Shown here piece after piece: positions 56,816 through 64,000 of a DNA stretch of 64,000 nt. Position 1 is the stretch's first letter. Each line of letters opens with the position of its first letter. The notes below the pieces were generated by a model. That model saw nothing but the letters and a program-made list of their open reading frames with translations. It ran no database searches and had not been told where the DNA came from. Source of the DNA: Wurfbainia villosa (taxonomy: Eukaryota > Streptophyta > Magnoliopsida > Zingiberales > Zingiberaceae); NCBI GenBank assembly GCA_025175895.1, contig CM045991.1, positions 82,819,174 to 82,883,173 of the forward strand, written 5' to 3'. A program made the translations under genes and the position numbers.

Positions 56816-57911
56816 TATTGGTGCAGGGGCACTAGAAAATCAAACCTTGATTTTGATGATGCCAAAGATTCAAAGTTAAGCTATTTTGTTATCTCATGTG
56901 ATATGCTAAGTGTGCAGGAAGTGTTTAAACTAAGCCAAAGGTCGAGCGACATTCGGAGAATCTCAAGTTGAGAAACCGTGGTGGTCAGACGACACCAGGA
57001 GAACCTCGGGGAGTCGAGGAACCTCGGTGGTGACTGAAAGTTAAGCGACAGGTCAAGAGGACCAAAGGTAAGCTCCGTGTGTGGAGCGGTGGTAAGGACG
57101 TGTCCTCGGTTAGAGGACAATCCTAGGCGTCGATCCAACTAAGCCTTCCGGAGGAATGCCGAAGTCGAGATCGGACAGTCAAAGGATTGTCACACTGCAT
57201 GGCATTATGCATCTATTGTGCTAATCTTGTATTGCAAGAATTCTCAAGTCAGAGTCAATCGAGATGTCAAGCCGATCAAGGCGCCGACTACTAAGAGGAT
57301 CACCGATCGACGAGATGTAATCAGCCCAATGCACAAGGTCAAAGAGATAGAGATTGATGCCGCCACCTCAGGATAAGATAAGCCACCACCTCAAGATAAG
57401 ATAAGTCGCCACCTCAAGATAAGATAAGCTGCCACCTCAAGATAAGATCCACGAGTTTTGGATATGGATCGGGACAAATTCCAAGGTGCAAATCTATAAA
57501 AGAAGGGGAGGACTCAAACCCAAATTCAAGAATAATCTCTCAAGTGCTCGTGCTTTCTACAACGCTACTCCGACCGTGCATCATCTTCTAATTAATTGTC
57601 GGTATTATTATATTTCTGTACTTAATTTGTATAAGGACCGGTAAGGTTGTTACCGGCCTTATAATCATTGTAATCGTCTTGTCTCTTACCTCCAACGAGG
57701 AAGAGACTTTTAGTGATTGCCCTTCGGAAGCGATCAAGGATCGCAGGGCCTTGGATTAGCAGTCAGTGGGCTGTGAACCAAGTAAAAAGCTTTGTGTCTT
57801 TCTTGTGTTTATCTTTTGTTTTCCGCTGCGTACTTGGTTTTAATTGTCGAAAAAGAAAAGTTTTCACTAACGCTATTCACCCCCCCTCTAGCGTTTCAAA
57901 TCGATCCAACA
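56816..57911 (+). mobile_element. Element E 5' LTR
   Basis: 1096 bp. The first base pair block is TATTGGTG, against TGTTGGTG in the 3' LTR. The TATA box TCTATAAAAG is at 57493-57502. It differs from the 3' LTR mainly in 57240-57330, where the CAGTCGACTG motifs are scrambled. Ends TCCAACA. Confidence 0.88.
57493..57502 (+). promoter_or_regulatory. TATA box of element E 5' LTR
   Basis: TCTATAAAAG followed by a purine block; counterpart at 61483-61492 in the 3' LTR. Confidence 0.62.
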
Positions 57912-57912
57912 A

Positions 57913-57926
57913 TTGGTATCAGAGCG
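57913..57926 (+). other. Element E primer-binding site, initiator Met-tRNA
   Basis: TTGGTATCAGAGCG follows the LTR end; 13 of 14 bases match the Met-tRNA complement. Confidence 0.9.
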
Positions 57927-58090
57927 GGGGCGCTCAGATTCGGTGCAACCACCGATCGAGCATTTTCTTTTCTTTATTTTTATTTTTTATTTTTAATTAT
58001 CTCCTGCACTACTAATCCAAGACCAAGTCTTGGGACTTTTTGGTTTGTGTTTTTTTTGCGAGTATTAGAAGATCGTTGACCGAGCTAACC

Positions 58091-58360
58091 ATGGAAGAGT
58101 ATCGCTCAATGCCTAAAGGTAACAATGTCAATTTAAATTTTAAATTCCATATTATTTATTTCAAGTGCAGGGAGAGAGGACACTATAAAAATAAGTGTCC
58201 TACTCGTAAGACTCGAACGACACAACCGGCGGCAAAGGAGACACCATTGCCAGGAGTACGGAAGAACAAGGAGCACATCAAGTGCTTCGGGTGCAGAAGA
58301 TTCGGTCACTACAAGAATCGATGTCCGGAGAAAAAGGTTAGTAAAATTAATAATTTTTAA
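58091..58360 (+). CDS. Element E zinc-knuckle protein (gag C-terminal remnant)
   Basis: ATG 58091, 89 residues. The gag core seen in D is absent; after about 20 residues it goes straight into two CCHC-type knuckles. The first (KCRERGHYKNKC) has lost its first Cys (Tyr or Phe in its place). The second (CFGCRRFGHYKNRC) is complete. It ends in TAA at 58358-58360, and the same frame then stays open for another 335 codons (to 59365). Such knuckles bind RNA in gag. Whether the stop is natural, read through or a mutation is unknown. Confidence 0.8.
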   Translation: MEEYRSMPKGNNVNLNFKFHIIYFKCRERGHYKNKCPTRKTRTTQPAAKETPLPGVRKNKEHIKCFGCRRFGHYKNRCPEKKVSKINNF

Positions 58361-59365
58361 AAGTTGAGTTTTAGAATAGTTGATAATTTAGATAAATTGT
58401 GTAATTGTTGTCAATTAAATAATACAATTAATAATTCAACTAATAAAAAATTAATTAATTCAGATTTAATTAGTTTAAATAATAATAATAACAATATCAT
58501 GGAAGAAAATGATCAAATTAATCTTACATTTGATAAAATTAACCAAGAGATTAATCAAATTTTTAGTTTAATTAACATAGATCTAGATCAAGTTAAGGAT
58601 AAAACCAACCTAGGACTTAATCAGAATAATCAAAACCTTGATCAGAATAATCAAACCATAAGACAGAATCATCAAATCCTAGATCTGATTAATCTAGATA
58701 ATTCCGAATTAAAAAATTCTATTTTGAAAAATTCAACCATAAAAAATTCGAAATTAACTTTAAAAAATTCCAAAGATAATATAAATAATTATAATAATAA
58801 TTCTACCTTTAAAAACTCTAATAATCTTATCTTAAATAATTCTAATAATAATTCTCCCTTTAAAAACTCTAACAATCTTATCTTAAATAATTCTAATAAT
58901 TCTACCTTTAAAAACTCTAGCAATCTTATCTTAAATAATTCTAATAATAATTCTACCTTTAAAAACTCTAACAATCTTATCTTAAATAATTCTAACAATA
59001 ATTCTACTTTTAAAAAGTCTAATAATCTTATCTTGAAAAAGTCTAATAATATTATTTTGAAAAATTCTAATAATCCTATTTTAAATAATTCACAATCTAA
59101 CTTAATTAAAAATTCAAAATTAGTTAATCAAACCAATAAAATTAATTATAATAGAGTACCATTTGATTATATACAAATTAATAATCTAGCAATTAAACCT
59201 TCAACTTTTAAAAATTCAACTAATAAATATGTAGACTTGGGTTACAAGTCTAAGCTAACCAAAAATCAACACACTAAAATTTGTAAACCTAATTATAATA
59301 AAGTATCTTATAACTATGGAACAAATAATAGTCCACCCAAGAAAATAACCATTTCTTTAAATTGA
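58361..59365 (+). CDS. Element E Asn-rich repeat frame, in frame with the zinc-knuckle protein
   Basis: About 334 codons open up to the TGA at 59363, with no ATG at the start (58364 is TTG; the first ATG is at 58499). It is rich in Asn, Lys, Ser, Ile and Leu. It has a 16-17 residue tandem repeat of the form FKNSNNLILNNSNNNST in the middle (about residues 148-225), and a non-repeat tail with Tyr and Pro (YNRVPFDYIQI, KYVDLGYKSK). No known domain. It occupies the place where protease-integrase-RT would be. Composition may be only a result of very AT-rich DNA, but the frame is long for such DNA. Confidence 0.55.
   Translation, partial: KLSFRIVDNLDKLCNCCQLNNTINNSTNKKLINSDLISLNNNNNNIMEENDQINLTFDKINQEINQIFSLINIDLDQVKDKTNLGLNQNNQNLDQNNQTIRQNHQILDLINLDNSELKNSILKNSTIKNSKLTLKNSKDNINNYNNNSTFKNSNNLILNNSNNNSPFKNSNNLILNNSNNSTFKNSSNLILNNSNNNSTFKNSNNLILNNSNNNSTFKKSNNLILKKSNNIILKNSNNPILNNSQSNLIKNSKLVNQTNKINYNRVPFDYIQINNLAIKPSTFKNSTNKYVDLGYKSKLTKNQHTKICKPNYNKVSYNYGTNNSPPKKITISLN
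58802..59045. repeat. 48-51 bp tandem repeat in element E
   Basis: Four to five units containing CTTTAAAAACTCTAACAATC and TTATCTTAAATAATTCTAA. Unit lengths (51, 48, 51, 51) are all multiples of three, so the reading frame is kept through the array. Confidence 0.9.
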
Positions 59366-60798
59366 TTGAATGTAGCTTGCTCATGCATACATATCATTAT
59401 CATGCTTATTTTGTCATGTCATACCTACTAGTTAACTCTCATAGAATGGTTAGATAGGAAATAATTAATTAATCTTGACAACATAGTAGTATCGACGCGG
59501 TGAGATGATAGTACGTTAAGGAAACGAAGTCAAGTGTATCCGAGTTGGATAAAGAGTATCTAGCTTGGTGCATTTAACTAAGTGGAACTAACTGGCTTAC
59601 CTCACCACATCCTAAACTAGTTAGACCAGGACGTAACCCTAAGTGAATTAAGTGTGTAATTTCCTAAGTTGGCTTTGTCTAAGGAAGTGGTCGTTGTTCC
59701 GATCAAAGAAGGCCCCTGTGCCTCGCCACGACCTGGAAGCCCTCTTTTGAAATGTTCACTTAACTAACTAAAGGTTAAATTTGAATCTAACCCAAGATTA
59801 ATTAATTTCTAAGGCATTAAATTAAATTCATCTCACAATACCTATAAGGATAACTTGGTTGATCATATAGAATGGGTGAGATGGTAAGGACAACAAATTA
59901 AAAATGATTTTGAAAATGATTTCAAATTTTATATACACATAAATAGATTCTTAAAACTATTCTTATTGGTTGCCATGATTATTGTAGTTATATGTAGTTT
60001 TCAAAACAACTATGCTTCTTAAAATGATGGTTAGTTGACCAATACTAAAAATCTAAATCTTTAGGTCAACTTTAGATACCTAGACCCTTTGGACACTTAG
60101 GTGAGCCTTCCTTATGGCCAGCAAGGATGCCCTAAGAGTTTGTCAGACAAAAGGGGAGACCCTCTAGATAAGCATTCCTTTTGTCTTACATGGATGTTAG
60201 GTTTATGGGGAGGTTCTAATTGGATCATCATCATAGAAGTTGTTAAAATTTTTTTTTTTTAAATCACCAATATTTTCTAAATTTAAATCCTTCTTTTGAT
60301 AATATGCCAAGGGGGAGAGAAGACTTAAGTTGGACAAACTTAGTATCTAGCTACCTCTAGTTTGGCATAAAAACCAATAGACATGAGCCTTTAAAATGTT
60401 TTTTTTTCTTTCTCAAAATTTTATAACAATGTTAAAGGTTAGGGGGTCACATTCTAACCTAGGATATACATTGTTGGTGCAGGATCTAGAAACCTAAACT
60501 CCTAAGTATTAAAGAAAGTTGAACATATTAAATCAACTTGATTAGCATGTTTAAAAATTCTATTTCTTGGCAATGTACCCAATATAAAGTTATTTTTGAT
60601 ATATGTCAAAGGGGGAGAGAGAATAAAGTTAAGAGGTTACTTACTTTTTCTTTCCCAAAAAGTAATTGTTTTTCAAAAATCACCCAGGGTTAAGGGGGAG
60701 GTACCCTTAAGGGGATGTTTTGAAAAATGTCTGCTCAATGTTTATCTTGCTTATTTTCTCTTAACTTTGAATTGGTTTGCCATAGATCAAGGGGAGAT
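59366..60798 (+). other. Element E 3' non-coding region with purine tracts
   Basis: No coding frame of note. It contains TATGCCAAGGGGGAGAGAAG (about 60302), ATGTCAAAGGGGGAGAGAGA (about 60603), a TTAAGGGGGAGG tract (about 60690) and the final polypurine tract AAGGGGAGAT before the LTR. The layout parallels 33842-34700 of element D. Confidence 0.75.
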
Positions 60799-61901
60799 TG
60801 TTGGTGCGAGGGCACTAGAAAATCGAACCTTGATTTTGATGATGGCAAAGATTCAAAGTTAAGCTATTTTGTTATCTCATGTGATATGCTAAGTGTGCAG
60901 AAGTGTTTAAACTAAGCCAAAGGTCAAGCAACATCCGGAGAATCTCAAGTTGAGAAACCGTGGTGGTCAGACGACACCAGGAGAACCTCAGGGAGTCGAG
61001 GAACCTCGGTGGTGACTGAAAGCTAAGCGACAGGTCAAGAGGACCAAAGGTAAGCTCCGTGTGTGGAGCGGTGGTAAGGACGTGTCCTCGATTAGAGGAC
61101 AATCCTAGGCATCGATCCAACTAAGGCTTCCGGAGGAATGCCGAAGTCGAGATCGGACAGTCAAAGGACTGTCACACTGCATGGCATTATGCATCTATTG
61201 TGCTAATCTTGTATTGCAGGAATTCTCAAGTGCAGTAGTCAACTGGAGATGTCAGCAGTCGACTGAAGGCAGTCGACTACTAAGAGGATCAGTCAACTGA
61301 TGTAGACGAATCAGCCCAGTGCACAAGGTCAAAGAGATAGAGATTGATGCCGCCACCTCAGGATAAGATAAGCCACCACCACAAGATAAGATAAGTCGCC
61401 ACCTCAAGATAAGATAAGATGTCACCTCAAGATAAGATCCACGAGTTTTGGATCTGGATCGGGACAAATTCCAAGGTGCAAATCTATAAAAGGAGGGGAG
61501 GACTCAAACCCAAATTCAAGAATAATCTCTCAAGTGCTCGTGCTCTCTACAACGCTACTCCGACCGTGCATCATCTTCTAATTAATTATCGGTATTATTA
61601 TATTTCTGTACTTAATTTGTATAAGGACCGGTAAGGTTGTTACCGGCCTTATAATCATTGTAATCGTCTTGTCTCTTACCTCCAACGAGGAAGAGACTTT
61701 TAGTGATTGCTCTTCGGAAGCGATCAAGGATCGCAGGGCCTTGGATTAGCAGTCGGTGGGCTGTGAACCAAGTAAAAAACTTTGTGTCTTTCTTGTGTTT
61801 ACCTTTTGTTTTCCGCTGCGTACTTGGTTTTAATTGTCGAAAAAGAAAAGTTTTCACTAACGCTATTCACCCCCCCTCTAGCGTTTCAAATCGATCCAAC
61901 A
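60799..61901 (+). mobile_element. Element E 3' LTR
   Basis: 1103 bp, TGTTGGTG to TCCAACA. It retains CAGTCGACTG motifs at 61240-61305. The TATA box is at 61483-61492. Confidence 0.9.
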
Positions 61902-61999
61902 TTTTCTACCTTGAAAATAATTCTCAAGTTTCTAAGCCAGTCCAGGAAGTTAAACCCAGTCAATTTTTTGAATCCAAAATAGTGCACAAATTCAAAGAC
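61902..61999 (-). pseudogene. Element F gag N terminus
   Basis: The minus strand from an ATG near 61999 reads a short N terminus, then LTGFNFLDWLRNLRIIFKVEKL, and continues across element E into 56810. One A is missing from a homopolymer near 61965, which shifts the frame just before LTG. Confidence 0.75.
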
Positions 62000-62511
62000 G
62001 TCATGATCAATCGATTAACCTAGAAATACAAAACGAGCATATATGAGAAAGATGATTCAAAATGCATCAATATACATTCATAAATCCCATTCATTTTTCG
62101 AATTTCAAAAACCCCAAAATCACTTCGAGAGATCGTAGGTCCATCTCCGAATGGGCTGATATCCAACATAGATATGAACAACCTTGGAGAGAGTACAACA
62201 AGTCATTCACAACTACGATGGTAGGTATCAAATATACCAATTGCATATCACATATATGAAACTATCACAATGTGCTATCAACTAATTGAATGTTCACACA
62301 TACATCTGGTTTTTAACACATTAACAAGTATACATCATATGCATAGCACCCAACTTCACCTCCCTTCACATCGACCTTGGAGAGAGTCCAACAAGTCAAT
62401 GCTCTAGGTTAAAGCCAACCCATTAATTGAGAAATAGTTTTAATATGGTTAAAGTGCATTCAACCAATTAGCCTGGCTTGGAGAGAGTCTAACAACCAAA
62501 GCTAACGATTG
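62000..62511 (-). other. Element F leader-like region
   Basis: Non-coding. Three copies of CTTGGAGAGAGTCCAACAAG or variants at about 62180, 62375 and 62475. By position it is the untranslated leader of F. It is cut at 62512 by LTR J, so the 5' LTR of F is not seen. Confidence 0.5.
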
Positions 62512-63716
62512 TGTTGGGATATTTGGAATGGCTAGAGGGGGGTGAATAGCGTCAATGGAATTCTTTCGCGTTTGTGTCTACAATTTCGTTAGCTCAGCGG
62601 AAATAGAAATAATACAATAACAAAATAGACAATTACACACGAACACGAGTATGTAACGTGGTTCGGAACCGCACGATTCCTACTCCACGGATCGGGCTCA
62701 AACGAGCCCTAGCGATGCCAATCACACACCACTATGAAATAACTCCTTCTCGACACGAGTCGGAGGCGGAGAAACCTCGTACAGGATGATTACAACAATA
62801 ATCAAAAGCTACAAGCGAATACAATGAAATACAAAGCAAAACTAGTAAAGAAAAACACTTTACAAATGCTCTTGAATGCTTGATCGCTAGGTTGATCGAG
62901 TAGCACTTGGAGACCCTGAATTGCAGCAGCAACTCGCCCCAAATCGCCTCAAAGAACCCTTGGTTTTTCCTCCATCACGATCTCCATATATAGCTTCAAC
63001 CTGTGCTGGAAAAATTCGATCAGTCGACTGATCGGGACCATCAGTCGACTGATGCCACTGTTGTCGTGAGACAACGGCTAGATCCACGTTGGATAAGTCC
63101 AACGGAACCTTCATCAGTCGACTGATTGTGACCATCAGTCGACTGATGGAGTCCTCACTCGACCAGTCGAGTCTCGACTCCATTCTGTGGCCGATTTCTC
63201 GAGCACCACCGATCGATCACACGATCGGCCGATCGCTGAGCCATCATCGATCGCCCACCGGCAATGATCGCTAGGCCATAACCCGCATAAACCCTAGTTG
63301 ACTCGGTCCTGATCGTCACATGGCACGACCGGGCACACCTCAAACATGAGGTTTTAACCCAAGTATGGTTCTCCCATACTTGCTAGACCACCCTTAGCCT
63401 AGACCTAAGCCTTCTAGCCACCTCCATCAGCCTCACGCCTCTCGAATCCCTCCAAGTCATCCATGACTTGTTCATCCATCGCGCTAGACTTTAAATGCTT
63501 CCGTCGGCTATGTCATGCTAACGGTGTCTACACTGCCAAGGCACATTGGACTTACGCCGCCAAGACTCCGCTTGGACTTTACGCCGCCAACCATTGGACT
63601 TATGCTGCCAAGACTCCCGCTTGGACTTTACGCCGCCAATATCAAACCCTTGGACTTCTCAAATGCCAAGACTCAAGCTTGGACTTTCCCTTGCCAACCC
63701 ATGTTGGACTTTTCTG
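62512..63716 (-). mobile_element. LTR J: SIRE-like copia LTR, minus strand
   Basis: Begins TGTTGGGAT, with the AGAGGGGGGTGAATAGCG block that is the complement of the LTR end in D and E. A minus-strand TATA box lies at about 62985-62993. Four perfect ATCAGTCGACTGAT palindromes (63019, 63040, 63113, 63134) lie upstream of it. The right boundary is uncertain. Confidence 0.68.
63528..63716. repeat. Minisatellite of TTGGACTT-headed units (7 copies)
   Basis: Units of 22-29 bp begin TTGGACTT(T) and mostly contain ACGCCGCCAA or TGCCAAGACTC. Copies are at about 63548, 63574, 63596, 63623, 63652, 63681 and 63706. They open a spurious 96-residue frame. Confidence 0.82.
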
Positions 63717-64000
63717 TGAGAGATCGGATGGCCGGCTAGAGGGGGGTGAATAGCCCTTTTCGTTTGGATGGCGGTATTTTGCTCGTCTACAAAATGTTAG
63801 CGCAAGCGGAATATACAAATATAAATAAAGACAAGCAAAATAGAAACAAGCAATACAAACACCGAGATATAACGTGGTTCACGGCTACGCCGCTAATCCA
63901 CGGTCCGATTCGTCCACGGTGAATCACTCCGCCAAAACCAATCACTATCGGTCTCTCCTTTGCACAAAGCTAGGTGGAGGTAACCTTTACAACCAAGATC
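63717..64000 (-). mobile_element. LTR K: SIRE-like copia LTR fragment, minus strand (cut by window end)
   Basis: AGAGGGGGGTGAATAGCC and the following GTTAGCGCAAGCGGAATATA and ACGTGGTTCACGGCTACGCC blocks match LTR I (49760-50040) closely. Confidence 0.7.

Larger units (their letters stand above)
56816..61901 (+). mobile_element. Element E: compact non-autonomous SIRE-like retrotransposon
   Basis: 5086 bp with LTRs 56816-57911 and 60799-61901, a Met-tRNA primer site, a polypurine tract and target duplication TTTTC (56811-56815 and 61902-61906). The 2.9-kb interior has no protease, integrase, RT or RNase H. It encodes a short zinc-knuckle protein followed in frame by a long Asn-rich segment. 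LTR ends and the GGGGGAGA tracts are SIRE-like. It must rely on enzymes of a related element. Confidence 0.88.
50709..62511 (-). mobile_element. Element F: Angela-like copia retrotransposon, minus strand, split by E
   Basis: 3' LTR 50709-52974, RNase H, RT, integrase, protease and gag reading leftward from about 61990 to 52989, with element E (56816-61901) inserted in gag. The encoded proteins are related to A/B/C but distinct. The 5' LTR is not recognised: sequence right of gag (62000-62511) is leader-like and is then cut by LTR J. The element is defective through frameshifts and stops. Confidence 0.82.

Noticed and set aside
58789..58998. Minus-strand Leu/Phe/Glu-rich repeat frame in element E
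   Set aside because: Shadow of the plus-strand triplet-length repeat; no start or extension beyond the array.
63463..63753. 96-residue frame with Trp/Thr-Ala repeats
   Set aside because: Encoded by the TTGGACTT minisatellite with irregular unit lengths, so the frame is not kept between units.

Overview
The window is a block of plant intergenic DNA made almost entirely of nested and broken LTR retrotransposons. I found no host gene, no rRNA or tRNA gene and no CRISPR array. The organism is a flowering plant with a repeat-rich genome: primer-binding sites match initiator Met-tRNA, and there are Ty1/copia elements of Angela type (BARE-1/WIS-2 relatives) and SIRE type, Ty3/gypsy elements of Tekay/Del type, and a Tourist-like MITE. 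Abundant Angela elements fit a monocot, but the sequence does not prove it.

Left part (1-5659). Two LTR pieces of one Angela-like family (family F) abut head to head at 1051/1052. Then come weak LTR fragments and an old minus-strand F-like element (G: LTR 3222-5038 plus an RNase H remnant).

Middle (5660-49266). One plus-strand gypsy element (T) is the backbone. Its LTR begins at 5660 next to G's RNase H. Its pieces are separated by three later copia insertions, each with a 5-bp target duplication: A (5677-18399, GCTAA) in the LTR, D (28819-35817, GGGAA) in the gag region, and C (37480-48310, minus strand, GTTTC) in the reverse transcriptase. A contains a 3.56-kb gypsy solo LTR (9262-12818) inside gag. 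C contains a 550-bp MITE in its integrase and a patched-in family-F LTR piece in its 3' LTR. About 7.2 kb running from inside the solo LTR to just past A occurs again in direct tandem (copy B, 19305-26447).

Right part (49267-64000). After a short gag scrap (H) and a minus-strand LTR (I) comes element F on the minus strand (50709 to about 62511). Its gag is split by E (56816-61901, TSD TTTTC), a compact element with two LTRs, one good zinc knuckle and a long Asn-rich reading frame but no pol. Two more minus-strand LTRs (J, K) run to the window edge.

No element in view is coding-competent. The points most worth a second look are element E, a 14-bp perfect palindrome upstream of the TATA box in several LTR families, the 7.2-kb tandem duplication, and a pattern of small deletions at CAG/CTG sites in copy B that looks like a consensus-quality artefact rather than biology.
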